Part shown: positions 19,563 to 28,073 of the stretch, one piece after another
Numbering within the stretch: position 1 is the stretch's first letter
Layout of the letters: the number at the start of each line of letters is the position of its first letter
Source: an uncultured Rhizobiaceae bacterium
Lineage (GTDB): Bacteria; Pseudomonadota; Alphaproteobacteria; Rhizobiales; Rhizobiaceae
Length of the DNA stretch: 64,000 bases
NCBI GenBank assembly: GCA_951813045.1
Contig: CATOTF010000002.1
Coordinates: 1,302,001-1,366,000, forward strand
Direction: 5' to 3'
Translations under genes and position numbers: made by a program
Notes under the pieces: model-generated
What the model was told of the DNA's origin: nothing
The model's input: only the letters and a program-made list of their open reading frames with translations
Databases searched by the model: none

Positions 19563-21059
19563 ATGACCGAATTAGTAGACGTCCGCACCCCGAACCCGAA
19601 GAACTTCTTTCCCGGAGAAGACCACGATTGGGAGCTTGTCATTGGGCTTGAGGTCCACGCGCAGGTAACTTCTAACGCAAAGTTGTTTTCCGGATCTTCA
19701 ACGAAATTCGGCAATGCGCAGAACTCGAATGTTTCATTGGTTGACGCGGCGATGCCCGGCATGTTGCCAGTGATCAACGAGGAATGTGTGCGTCAAGCGG
19801 TCAAGACCGGCTTGGGCATGAACGCGAAAATCAACAAGCGTTCCGTTTTTGATCGTAAAAACTACTTCTATCCCGACCTGCCACAAGGCTATCAAATTTC
19901 ACAATTGTACCACCCCATTGTGGGAGAGGGTGAAATCACCATTCAGGTGGGGCCGGATAAGCAGGGCAATTTTGAAAGCGTCGATATTGGTGTGGAGCGC
20001 CTGCACCTGGAACAAGATGCAGGTAAATCCATGCACGACCAGCACCCAACGATGAGCTTTGTTGATCTCAACCGTTCCGGCGTTGCGTTGATGGAGATCG
20101 TTTCCAAACCGGATATTCGTTCTATCGATGAAGCCAAGGCTTATGTAACCAAACTTCGATCCATCGTCAGATATCTCGGCACCTGCGACGGGAACATGGA
20201 CCAAGGCTCCATGCGTGCCGACGTAAATGTATCTGTGCGCAAGCCGGGTGGTGAATTTGGCACCCGTTGCGAGATCAAAAACGTCAACTCCATCCGGTTC
20301 ATGGGGCAGGCGATTGAATATGAAGCCAAGCGTCAGATCGATATTCTGGAAGAGGGCGGTTCCATCGATCAGGAAACACGCCTGTTTGACCCGGTCAAAG
20401 GCGAAACCCGTTCCATGCGCTCAAAAGAAGAAGCGCATGATTACCGTTATTTCCCAGACCCGGACCTTCTACCGCTCGAATTCGACGACGCGTATATCGA
20501 AGAAATTCGCGCTGAACTACCTGAATTACCGGACGTAAAACGCACGCGCCTGATGGGTGAAGGCCTTTCAGAATATGATGCATCCATTCTTGTTAGTGAC
20601 AAATCCTATGCGGATTATTTCGAACAGGTTGCAGAAGGTCGCGACGCGAAGATTGCTGCCAACTGGGTCATAAACGACCTGCTGGGGGCGATTAACAAGG
20701 CCGGTAAGGATATCGAGGATTCACCCGTTTCTGCCGAACAGCTCGGCGGCATCATCGATCTTATCAAGAACGACACCATCAGCGGCAAGATCGCCAAAGA
20801 CCTGTTCGAGATTGTCTTTAACGAAGGCGGTGACCCGCCGAAAATTGTCGAAGATCGGGGTATGGCGCAGGTGACAGATACCGGAGCAATCGAATCGGCT
20901 GTCGACGAAATCATTGCGGCTAACCCGGATAAAGTTCAACAAGCCATCGAAAAACCAGCCATGATAGGTTGGTTCGTCGGCCAGGTGATGAAAGCAACAG
21001 GCGGCAAAGCCAACCCGCAGGCGGTCAACAAGCTGCTGCGGGAGAAGATTGGTGGTTGA
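19563..21059 (+). CDS. gatB: Asp-tRNA(Asn)/Glu-tRNA(Gln) amidotransferase subunit B
   Basis: 498 residues. Activates the misacylated tRNA carboxylate with ATP and accepts ammonia from GatA. Begins with the GatB core [17 protein letters not shown] and has [27 protein letters not shown] and [11 protein letters not shown] in order, then the YqeY-like helical tail ending [10 protein letters not shown]. Normal length. The presence of gatCAB implies that Asn-tRNA and/or Gln-tRNA are made by transamidation, as in most alphaproteobacteria. Confidence 0.96.
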   Translation: MTELVDVRTPNPKNFFPGEDHDWELVIGLEVHAQVTSNAKLFSGSSTKFGNAQNSNVSLVDAAMPGMLPVINEECVRQAVKTGLGMNAKINKRSVFDRKNYFYPDLPQGYQISQLYHPIVGEGEITIQVGPDKQGNFESVDIGVERLHLEQDAGKSMHDQHPTMSFVDLNRSGVALMEIVSKPDIRSIDEAKAYVTKLRSIVRYLGTCDGNMDQGSMRADVNVSVRKPGGEFGTRCEIKNVNSIRFMGQAIEYEAKRQIDILEEGGSIDQETRLFDPVKGETRSMRSKEEAHDYRYFPDPDLLPLEFDDAYIEEIRAELPELPDVKRTRLMGEGLSEYDASILVSDKSYADYFEQVAEGRDAKIAANWVINDLLGAINKAGKDIEDSPVSAEQLGGIIDLIKNDTISGKIAKDLFEIVFNEGGDPPKIVEDRGMAQVTDTGAIESAVDEIIAANPDKVQQAIEKPAMIGWFVGQVMKATGGKANPQAVNKLLREKIGG

Positions 21060-21083
21060 AACACGAACCGCAAAGGACGTGAT

Positions 21084-21857
21084 ATGAATAATTTCATCAA
21101 AGACGGCGTCACCGTCATCCGTAATGTTCTTGATCAAGCCTGGCTCGACCGGCTCGCATCAGCAATTGAGAACAATATGGCGGCACCCGGGCCTCATGGG
21201 AAAGACCATGCAGAAGGTGGCGGCGCGTATTTTGGAGATTATGTGAACTGGCACAGGTTCCCGGATTTTCTCAATATCGCTAAAGATGGCCCCTTGGGAA
21301 ATCTCGCTGCAGAACTTATGGGTGCGTCGCAGGTGCAGTTTTTCCATGAGCATGTGTTGGTCAAGGAACCGGGCAATTCGTCCGCGACACCGTGGCATCA
21401 GGACATGCCTTATTATTGCCTCGACTGCCCGAAGACTGTGAGCCTTTGGGTGCCGCTTGATCCGGTTGGGGAAGTTGAAAGCCTCAATTTTATGAAGGGG
21501 TCGCACAAGAGTAAGCAGACCTTTATGCCGCGCCGTTTCAAAACGCTGGAGCCGCTAGAAGGCGACACGACAGATTATGCGCCATTTCCCGAAATCGATA
21601 TGGAAAGCCCCGATGTGGTGTCGTTTGCAGTAAACCCCGGCGATGTTCTGGCCTTTGATTTCCACACGCTGCACGATGCACCAGCCAACCCGACGAACAC
21701 ACGCCGCCGAGCAGTGAGTTTTCGTTTCGTTGGTGAAGACGCCCGTTATGTGGCCCGCCCACATGACGTTTCGCCACCATTCCCGGAACTGGGCTTAAAA
21801 CTCAATATGAACGACGCATTGCCGGAAGATTGGTTTCCGACTGTCTGGCAGGCATAA
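21084..21857 (+). CDS. phytanoyl-CoA dioxygenase (PhyH) family protein
   Basis: 257 residues. PhyH-type Fe(II)/2-oxoglutarate oxygenase: HxD in ATPWHQDMPYYCLDCP, a conserved Trp/Pro stretch TVSLWVPLDPV, distal His in AFDFHTLHDAPANP, and the 2-oxoglutarate Arg in NTRRRAVSFRFVG. The N-terminus (FIKDGVTVIRNVLDQAWLD) is the usual PhyH opening. AGGA precedes the ATG, and the gene starts 24 bases after gatB, so it is likely in the same transcript. PhyH homologues in bacteria hydroxylate varied small molecules; the substrate here cannot be told. It is only distantly related to the oxygenase between gatA and gatB. Confidence 0.9.
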   Translation: MNNFIKDGVTVIRNVLDQAWLDRLASAIENNMAAPGPHGKDHAEGGGAYFGDYVNWHRFPDFLNIAKDGPLGNLAAELMGASQVQFFHEHVLVKEPGNSSATPWHQDMPYYCLDCPKTVSLWVPLDPVGEVESLNFMKGSHKSKQTFMPRRFKTLEPLEGDTTDYAPFPEIDMESPDVVSFAVNPGDVLAFDFHTLHDAPANPTNTRRRAVSFRFVGEDARYVARPHDVSPPFPELGLKLNMNDALPEDWFPTVWQA

Positions 21858-21860
21858 AAA

Positions 21861-21883
21861 AGCCCCGGAATTATCCCGAGGCT
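21861..21883 (-). terminator. stem-loop terminator between convergent genes
   Basis: AGCCCCGG and CCGAGGCT form an 8-bp stem with one C/A mismatch. The T-run lies on the minus-strand side (TTTTTTATG), so it works best for minus-strand transcripts, namely the broken gene ending at 21909. It may also slow plus-strand transcription from the PhyH gene. Confidence 0.65.
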
Positions 21884-21908
21884 TCCTAATTCAAAATGCA
21901 GCAATGGG

Positions 21909-22070
21909 TTATTTCAACTGATAAGCGGTGACTTTGCTGTCCATCAACATTGGAATAACGGCAATGCTGCCATTGTCGACGACTTCCAGATCAGCACTTC
22001 CTTGATCGAGGTCGATCAATGTCTCATGACTGCCGTCTTCCTTAATTCTGTAACGCCCTGCCAGCAGCTG
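21909..22070 (-). pseudogene. 3' remnant of a beta-propeller (SMP-30-like) protein
   Basis: The minus strand reads QLLAGRYRIKEDGSHETLI, then DLDQGSADLEVVDNGSIAV and IPMLMDSKVTAYQLK followed by a stop. It resembles the last blade of secreted SMP-30/gluconolactonase-type propellers, which end in a VxVPMxxDNKVxAYxL pattern. The frame is closed by TAA directly upstream (22071-22073) and no start or further blades are seen up to the next gene, so only the C-terminal tail survives. Family assignment is by eye. Confidence 0.6.
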
Positions 22071-22209
22071 TTAGACAAGTTTTCGTGCGACCGTTCAAAA
22101 CGCAGCAGCCGCGTGACGGTAATTCAGCGGATTAAGCAGCTTTTATCGAAATCGATATTAATTGAAACTGGTCAGAGAAGATGGCAGTTTCGGTTATTTG
22201 TTACACCGA

Positions 22210-22881
22210 TCAAGCAAGGGCTTCAGCGCCCATGCTTTTAGCGACTTTTGACGCCATATCCTGGTTCAGGATGCTGTAGAGGGCGGCGCGTATTCCGGGG
22301 TCTTTAGCCTGCAGAGCGCGCAGCTCATCCCCATCCCACTGAACATAATGCCCGTCTTCAGCGACGCATACAGTGGCCGAGGCGTTTGTTTTCAGGAAAA
22401 ATCCAACTTCGCCGATAAAAGCCGGGCCGTTGAGGCAGAAGCGTTTTCCCTGTTTTTCGATCCGGGTGGAACCGTCGAGTACATAATAGAGGTTGTTCGC
22501 AGGTTCATTTTCGACCGTTATATTGGTTACGCCATCAGCGTTACGCCATTGAGTAATCTTCAAAATGCGCCTGAACTCACCTGGAGTCATGCCTTCGAAC
22601 ACATTGAATAGTTTTTTGTCGTATTCGGACATGTTGAATGTGGTACGCTCAAGAAGCAGTTGGCTGATCACAACTAAATTCGCCAACCCCATGATTCCAC
22701 TCCAGAAAATTACATCCCAGGAGTAATGCACAAGAGCAAAATACGAATAAATCAGATAAATAATTGTTCCCAACAACACGAGTGTTCTGAGGATCAGTTG
22801 GTCGCGCACCAAAAATCCTGCAACGTAGAGCATTGCTGCGATGTGGACCAAAGTGGTTACCGATCCGAATGTTTCCGACAA
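22210..22881 (-). CDS. Popeye-like membrane protein with cyclic nucleotide-binding domain
   Basis: 223 residues. Three hydrophobic segments in the first ~85 residues (LVHIAAMLYVAGFL, LRTLVLLGTIIYLIYSYF, VIFWSGIMGLANLVVI), then a cNMP-binding-fold domain with LYYVLDGSTRIEKQGKR, PAFIGEVGFFL and SATVCVAE. The order of three membrane helices followed by one such domain is that of Popeye-domain (POPDC) proteins, which bind cAMP in animals. The phosphate-binding cassette normally has an Arg; here the region reads IGEVGFFLKTNASATV with no Arg, so nucleotide binding is uncertain. It stands alone on the minus strand. Confidence 0.8.
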   Translation of the reverse strand: MSETFGSVTTLVHIAAMLYVAGFLVRDQLILRTLVLLGTIIYLIYSYFALVHYSWDVIFWSGIMGLANLVVISQLLLERTTFNMSEYDKKLFNVFEGMTPGEFRRILKITQWRNADGVTNITVENEPANNLYYVLDGSTRIEKQGKRFCLNGPAFIGEVGFFLKTNASATVCVAEDGHYVQWDGDELRALQAKDPGIRAALYSILNQDMASKVAKSMGAEALA

Positions 22882-23038
22882 TGCGCGTGCCTTCTTATCG
22901 ACAGAAAATTGCAGGATACAAAAAGACTAAATTTTTGAACTTTGAATTAACAAACCGCCCAAAACACCATCATTGTTTTGTGATGCACTTTTTGAGCAAT
23001 AGTCGTGAGGTCAATTTTTGCGCGACTGCTGATGGTTC

Positions 23039-23296
23039 TCAGCGCTCATGGCTCAATTTTATGACCTCTTCCTCTTTCTCCGGAATTACGGTGAACCAGG
23101 CACCGCGAAGCAGGAAGAACGAAAATATCATGCAAGTGGTCGCATATGCCCATTCATGATCGACAATCCTGCCGTCGTTTAAAATACGGTATCCGAAATA
23201 TGCCAGTGAAATGCCCAAAATGCCCATGGCACATCCGGCTAACAGCCAGATTAGTCGTTCAACTGGTCTAACACTACTGGTATCTGAATTGCTCAT
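23039..23296 (-). CDS. small membrane protein, unknown
   Basis: 85 residues from MSNSDTSSVRPVERLIWLLA, with GAGAG 8 bases before this ATG; the frame is open to 23341. Two hydrophobic helices (LIWLLAGCAMGILGISLAYF and YATTCMIFSFFLLRGAWF) are joined by a short polar loop, and the C-terminus is charged. I do not recognise a family. The ORF lies between the Popeye-like gene and the racemase-type gene, all on the minus strand. Confidence 0.6.
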   Translation of the reverse strand: MSNSDTSSVRPVERLIWLLAGCAMGILGISLAYFGYRILNDGRIVDHEWAYATTCMIFSFFLLRGAWFTVIPEKEEEVIKLSHER

Positions 23297-23416
23297 ATCG
23301 AACTCTCTCCATTCAAAACCCCGCACAATTGACACTATCACGATTGGCAGGTTTTTCGGATTAATCAGATATTAAGGTAAACTGGCCTGCTTAATTGAAC
23401 CAATGCGTGGCTGCCG

Positions 23417-24202
23417 TTAAAGGCCAAGTTGAAACAGGCGCCCCGCACCCGACACTACTTTGTTGAAACCGGCAAGGCGCAGGCAGTGCCAGGCCATCGC
23501 GTGGTTGCTCGACGTGACAGGCAGATCGACTTCATCTTCTATTTCACCCACAATATGCATTAGCCTAATTGACGTGCAGGAAACAAAGACCGCGTCGACT
23601 TTTGTCTTTGAAACCAAAGTGTTAATCGCAGATTTCAGGCTGTCGGCATCAATGTTTGCAACGACCGGGTCCTGTTCTTCATTGAAAGAACCGAAAATTG
23701 GCACTTCGTAACCGCCTTTTTCTAACCCATCACGCACGATTGCGTTCACGTCGCTACGGTAAGGGGTCAGTACAGCGACGCGTTTGGCGCCCAGCGCATC
23801 AAATGCTGCAAATGCGGATGTCACCGGGTTTGTGTTTCGAGACTCCGGTTTCGCGGCGTTCAGCAGGTCGTTAACCCGCTCAGGCCCCAACACCATTGAT
23901 GCGGATGTGCAACCGTAGGCCAATACATCAAGAGTATCCCCGGGCAACAGCCGTTCTGCGGTTTCGGTGATCGACGGTTCCATGGCCGCCAGCGTTTGGG
24001 GTGTGATATTGGGGGAATTTGCAATGCGGGAGTGATAGAGATCTATACCTGTGGCGTCTTTACCAATCAGGTTAAGCAGATGGCGGAACTCATGCTCTAC
24101 CGTGTAATCGGATGCCAGTACGACAAGGCCAATGCGGGCAAATGCACCCAATACACTCTCGGTATTGAACGGTAGATTTTCGATCAGTTCAAATTCGGCC
24201 AT
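23417..24202 (-). CDS. Asp/Glu racemase superfamily protein (maleate isomerase / EutA type)
   Basis: 261 residues. The two catalytic cysteines of the superfamily sit in LAYGCTSASMVLG and FVSCTSIRLM, each in the expected C-T-S setting. Nearby stretches RVAVLTPYRSDVN and LPVTSSNHAMAWHCLRLAG fit maleate cis-trans isomerases and the EutA protein of ectoine utilisation. No other ectoine or maleate genes are nearby, so the substrate is open. Downstream of the xanthine phosphoribosyltransferase gene on the same strand with a 40-base gap. Confidence 0.82.
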   Translation of the reverse strand: MAEFELIENLPFNTESVLGAFARIGLVVLASDYTVEHEFRHLLNLIGKDATGIDLYHSRIANSPNITPQTLAAMEPSITETAERLLPGDTLDVLAYGCTSASMVLGPERVNDLLNAAKPESRNTNPVTSAFAAFDALGAKRVAVLTPYRSDVNAIVRDGLEKGGYEVPIFGSFNEEQDPVVANIDADSLKSAINTLVSKTKVDAVFVSCTSIRLMHIVGEIEDEVDLPVTSSNHAMAWHCLRLAGFNKVVSGAGRLFQLGL

Positions 24203-24242
24203 GTGACATATCCAAATTCCTGCGAATTCTAAAGAACGCTGA

Positions 24243-24752
24243 TCACCCGTCTTTCAGACCGGAAATTGGCTCGACATAAGACATTTCCATATCCCATGGG
24301 AAATATATCCAGGTGTCCTGGCTCACTTCAGTCACAAATGTATCGGTCATAGGTACGCCGGTTGGTTTAGCGTAGACTGTCGCGATATGCGAGTTGGGCA
24401 GCATTTCGCGTACTTTTTTTGCTGTGGCCCCGGTGTCGGTCAAATCATCGATGACCAGTACACCTTTGCCACCGTCTTCCTTGATCTGGTCAAGATGAAT
24501 GCCCTTTATAACGTCCAGTTCACCCTGGTCCTTATATTCATGATAGGATGCGATGCAGACAGTCTCGATTGTGCGAATTCCTAATTCGCGAGCGATAATG
24601 GCTGCCGGGACCAAACCTCCGCGCGTGATCGCAACAATTGCGTTCCATTGCGGGGCATCTTTTCCGGCTCCTGCCAACCGCCAGGCCAGTAGTTTACAAT
24701 CGCGATGAAACTGGTCCCATGAGACTGGAAAAGCTTTTGGGGGAGGGGCCAT
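24243..24752 (-). CDS. gpt: xanthine phosphoribosyltransferase
   Basis: 169 residues. Purine salvage: converts xanthine and guanine to their nucleotides with PRPP. The PRPP loop is [17 protein letters not shown]; the N-terminal [19 protein letters not shown] and [20 protein letters not shown] are those of the XGPRT (Gpt) type. The C-terminal [10 protein letters not shown] is also typical. The start [12 protein letters not shown] at 24752 fits homologues better than the frame to 24800. Confidence 0.93.
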   Translation of the reverse strand: MAPPPKAFPVSWDQFHRDCKLLAWRLAGAGKDAPQWNAIVAITRGGLVPAAIIARELGIRTIETVCIASYHEYKDQGELDVIKGIHLDQIKEDGGKGVLVIDDLTDTGATAKKVREMLPNSHIATVYAKPTGVPMTDTFVTEVSQDTWIYFPWDMEMSYVEPISGLKDG

Positions 24753-24829
24753 GGCGTGTGATCCTTGCAGAACTGGGTTCGATACGCGGCGATAGCGCAC
24801 AGGAATGTATGGGGCAAGTAGTGTAGGGC

Positions 24830-25564
24830 TTAAATTCCGTCCAGCATATTATTGATGGCGACGGCAGCTGCATCAACCAGGTCCGCACTACGCCCTCGAA
24901 CCACAATTTGAGTAGAGTATTTTCCGCTTTCGTAGCGTGGATAAGAGCCGATCAATGTATCGCTATGATTGTCTTGAATTTCGCCAAGCGGGCCGCTGAT
25001 TGCGCCTTCACCAAAAGGGCAATCGATTGTCCTTGAGAGCATTTTCGTACCGCTTTCAAGGGTAGGGGCAATAGAATCCATCATTGCCTGCATAATCTTT
25101 GGAACACCGGCCATAACATGGACGTTTTCGATTCGAAAACCCGGAGCTTTGGATACAGAATTATGGATCAGATCAGCCCCTTGCGGTGTTCTGGTCATAC
25201 GCATTCTTGACTTTGTGAGTTCCAGATTGGTGCTTGCGTAATGTTCTTCGAGAATTGCCACGGCCTCAGGGTGTTGTATGCATGGCACGCCAAATGCCAC
25301 CGAAACACTGTCCGCGGTAATATCATCATGGGTGGGGCCGATGCCTCCGGATGTGAAAATGTAAGTATAGCGGGTGCGCAAACTATTTACCGCTTCAACG
25401 ATATCAGCTTCTTCGTCGGCAACGATGCGTACTTCTTTGAGATCAATGCCGAGGCCGGTTAGATAGTCGGCGACAAACCCAATATTCTTGTCCTTGGTAC
25501 GTCCGGAAAGGATTTCATCTCCGATGACCAGCATCGCGGCTGTGACAACTTTTACGTCAGACAT
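24830..25564 (-). CDS. molybdopterin-binding (CinA/MoaB-like) protein
   Basis: 244 residues. A stand-alone MoCF_biosynth domain as in the N-terminal part of Cin[20 protein letters not shown], then [21 protein letters not shown], and [12 protein letters not shown]. The C-terminal nicotinamide-nucleotide amidase domain of full CinA is absent, which is usual for this short alphaproteobacterial form. Role unclear; possibly NMN or ADP-ribose metabolism. It lies upstream of gpt on the same strand, 77 bases from the chosen gpt start. Confidence 0.9.
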   Translation of the reverse strand: MSDVKVVTAAMLVIGDEILSGRTKDKNIGFVADYLTGLGIDLKEVRIVADEEADIVEAVNSLRTRYTYIFTSGGIGPTHDDITADSVSVAFGVPCIQHPEAVAILEEHYASTNLELTKSRMRMTRTPQGADLIHNSVSKAPGFRIENVHVMAGVPKIMQAMMDSIAPTLESGTKMLSRTIDCPFGEGAISGPLGEIQDNHSDTLIGSYPRYESGKYSTQIVVRGRSADLVDAAAVAINNMLDGI

Positions 25565-25635
25565 GAAATTTCCCCTATGAACAAGTCGATTTTCCCGCTA
25601 TCGGATGCGGCGGGTCAGTGCTAACTAACCCAAAT

Positions 25636-25722
25636 GCCTCCTTGGTGGAACTGGTAGACACGCCAGACTTAAAATCTGTTGGCCAATAGGCCGTGCCGGT
25701 TCGAGTCCGGCAGGAGGCACCA
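25636..25722 (+). tRNA. tRNA-Leu(TAA)
   Basis: 87 bases with a long variable arm and encoded CCA. Acceptor stem GCCTCCT pairs with AGGAGGC. The anticodon loop is CTTAAAA, with anticodon TAA. The T arm contains GGTTCGAGTCC. The 3' end abuts a serine recombinase remnant, so this gene is the probable attachment site of an old integrated element. Confidence 0.97.
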
Positions 25723-26200
25723 TTTCGAACTTCATGTTTGAGATATCTGCTAAGACCTTGAAAGGTAAGGCAGGAATTGCGGTTCGATAACCTTCATTTT
25801 GGCAGTATGGAAGACGACCTGCTAAGGTTAGTCTCAGCAGTATGCGGCGGTCTTCAAGGCTGTCAGAAGCCCATAGTTTCCAAGGGTTTGCGAGGAATTG
25901 GCAGGCGTCTCGACAGGTTTCGTCGAATGAGGCCGTGGGTTGGCCTGATTTGGCCGCTCTTTCGTTGATGGTGAGACGTTTTTCGCCGATGCGACGGAAT
26001 TCAGTCTCATAGGCGGTGATGAGAAGCGGGTTATCGGTGGCAACCGATTTCTCCATGATTGATGTGGACTGGCGTTCGAGTCTCATTAGGTCAGCCTTGA
26101 GGCTTTTTGTTGTGTTCTTGACGCGAGTGCGCTTTTTGCCCCATTGGCCTTCCAGCATTTGTCTTGCAGCGAGGAACAGAGACCGGGGTTGGGTTGCATT
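25723..26200 (-). pseudogene. 3' fragment of a large serine recombinase
   Basis: The minus strand encodes about 150 residues that match the C-terminal region of large serine recombinases: LFLAARQMLEGQWGKKRTR, the coiled-coil part LMRLERQSTSIMEK, LITAYETEFRRIGEKRLTI, and CQFLANPWKLWASDSLEDRR, then CQNEGYRTAIPALPFKVL. The catalytic resolvase domain with its serine is absent; the frame is cut near 26200 by IS110-like DNA. The open frame continues past 25723 antisense through tRNA-Leu to 25625, but that tail (VPPAGLEPARP...) is only tRNA sequence read backwards. Confidence 0.82.
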
Positions 26201-26209
26201 TGTTGCAAC

Positions 26210-26650
26210 AGAGGCCGGATCAGTCGCATGGGTGACCAATATCTGCGTTGTCTTTTGGTCAACGGCATGGCCAGTCGTGCTCGCTCCGCCAAAATCAAAC
26301 CGGACAAAGCTGATCCATGGTTGCTTAGCTTACTAGAGCACAAGCCTGCAAAGCTTGCCGCTGTCGCCCGTCTGATTTGGGAGGCCAATAAGACAGCCCG
26401 TATCGCATGGGTCGTTCTGACCAATGGAGAACCCTACAGGAAGTGCACGCAACCCCATAGAAATACACCAGTTTGCAAGAACGTATGGTGTGATGAGAAT
26501 CCGGGCCGGCCGGAGAAACAGAAAACACCGGGAATGGCTGAGGACATTAATAGTCCGCTAAGCGGTTTAGAACCTGTTTCACGGAAACCATTAGGGCTGG
26601 CAGTTCAATCCTGCATCAACAGGCTGGACACAGGACTGTATCTGACTTTG
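26210..26650 (+). mobile_element. IS110-family fragment (transposase C-terminus and 3' flank)
   Basis: The plus strand encodes RGRISRMGDQYLRCLLVNGM, then KIKPDKADPWLLSLLEHKPA and ANKTARIAWVVLTNGEPYR, the C-terminal domain of IS110-family transposases. The N-terminal RuvC-like half is missing. About five extra residues (RLIWE) interrupt the usual AAVALANK stretch, an in-frame insertion of about 15 bases. The following ~180 bases resemble the non-coding 3' region of such elements. The right boundary is approximate. Confidence 0.7.
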
Positions 26651-27131
26651 GAAATACTTCACAACAAAACATTTGCAATTCAGGAGCTACCTACACAGGG
26701 GGTTCGTGTGTGCAAGGAATCACTGAGAGTGTCGGTTTCAACTCCGTTTTTTTGTGCGCAACTTCTTCTCGAATATGAATGTTTTTTCGTTCCAGTTATT
26801 TCGCGTCTTTAGTGAGGCGGATTCATTGGCCCTGGGGACGAAAGCTGACTTTTCAAGAGGCTGCCAATTCAGCGATGTGTTCAGTATACAATCACAGCAG
26901 ACGATGTGTTCAGTATTTTAGTTGAGCGTAGACGATCGAGCTGGATGATTCTGGTTTCGATAGATTGTGTGTTGCCCTGCCGACGCCGAGAATTTGCTCA
27001 ATTTGTCGGATATCCTGTGCGTTGCCGATCAAGTGATCAAAGGCCAAATAAAATACCACGGCCATACTTTCACAAGTTGTGTTTCACAATTTTTGCGCTA
27101 AACTCCTCGTACTTGGTAGGGAGGAACGACA
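26651..27131. other. non-coding stretch before the MBL hydrolase gene
   Basis: About 480 bases with no supported gene, probably continuing the scar of the integrated element. It contains one direct repeat (described separately). The last 20 bases carry the GGGAGG ribosome binding site of the gene at 27132. Confidence 0.45.
26873..26916. repeat. 15-bp direct repeat
   Basis: CGATGTGTTCAGTAT occurs at 26873-26887 and again at 26902-26916, 29 bases apart start to start. It could be the footprint of an excised element, a recombinase site, or a regulator site ahead of the downstream gene. No further copy was noticed in the window. Confidence 0.55.
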
Positions 27132-28061
27132 ATGAAAACGAGAAGTAAAGGTCTGCTCGCTGCATTGATTTCAGTCGGTGTTATCAGTGGTGTGGCTAGT
27201 CAAGCTGTCGGAACAGGGCTGGATACCTGGAAGTCCGGGAAGAACAACAACCGTATTATCGATATTCAAAATGTAGGCGGCACACAGGCGGATACCGGCA
27301 AGGTTGGTGTTGCATTTTACAGCAATTCTTCGTTCCAGATCACATCTCCAAAGGGCATAAGCATTATTGTTGACCCTTGGCGCAATGACCCTTCCGGGGC
27401 CTGGGGATTATGGTATCGCATGGACTTCCCGAAAATTGACGTTGATATCGGCATGTCATCCCACGCGCACTTCGACCATGATGCCATCGACAAGATAGAT
27501 GCCAATATGTTGCTGGATCGAATGGCAGGGTCGTTCAAGCTGGGTGATGTAAATATCACCGGTATTGCCGACAAGCACCAATGTGTGGCACCAGGAACAG
27601 TCGCTTGGACAGACGCCGTCAAACAGTTTGAGGGACGGGACAATGTTTGCCCTCCAACAAATGCACGACATTTCGACAACACCCTATTCATCATTGAAAC
27701 GGGCGGTCTGCGGCTTTTGATGTGGGGGGACAACCGTCCTAATCCACCTCAGGAAGTATGGGACAAGATCGGCAAGGTAGACGTTGTCTTTTTACCTGTT
27801 GATGGTTCACGCCATATTCTGGACTACAAGCAGGCTGATGAAGTTTTTGCGAAAACTGGTGCTACGGTTGCCATTCCGCATCACTACCTCGTACCAGAAA
27901 CCACCTTTTATACATCGACTTTGGAACCAGCTACCGAGTGGGTGAAAACCCATAATCATACCCTGTTGGACTCGGCTTCAATCGAGATGACTGCCGCAGA
28001 TATCAAATCCAAAAGCAACCATGTGTACTACTTTGGTTCGCACAATATGGTTAAACAATAA
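27132..28061 (+). CDS. exported MBL-fold metallo-hydrolase
   Basis: 309 residues. A Sec-type signal peptide (KTRSKGLLAALISVGVISGV, then ASQAVG) precedes a metallo-beta-lactamase fold: metal motif SSHAHFDHDAID, and later GDNRPNPP, PVDGS and IPHHYLVP. The first motif is SHAHFDHD, the HxHxDH form. Similar proteins are related to UlaG/NAPE-PLD-type hydrolases. Substrate unknown. A strong GGGAGG lies 10 bases before the ATG. It is followed after 12 bases by a HupE/UreJ-like membrane protein, so the two probably act together in the envelope. Confidence 0.88.
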   Translation: MKTRSKGLLAALISVGVISGVASQAVGTGLDTWKSGKNNNRIIDIQNVGGTQADTGKVGVAFYSNSSFQITSPKGISIIVDPWRNDPSGAWGLWYRMDFPKIDVDIGMSSHAHFDHDAIDKIDANMLLDRMAGSFKLGDVNITGIADKHQCVAPGTVAWTDAVKQFEGRDNVCPPTNARHFDNTLFIIETGGLRLLMWGDNRPNPPQEVWDKIGKVDVVFLPVDGSRHILDYKQADEVFAKTGATVAIPHHYLVPETTFYTSTLEPATEWVKTHNHTLLDSASIEMTAADIKSKSNHVYYFGSHNMVKQ

Positions 28062-28073
28062 CGGATTATCTGC

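Noticed and set aside
25625-25722. ORF tail VPPAGLEPARP... continuing the recombinase fragment through the tRNA-Leu
   Set aside because: It is the antisense of the tRNA gene. This peptide turns up wherever a frame crosses tRNA-Leu backwards and is not real coding.
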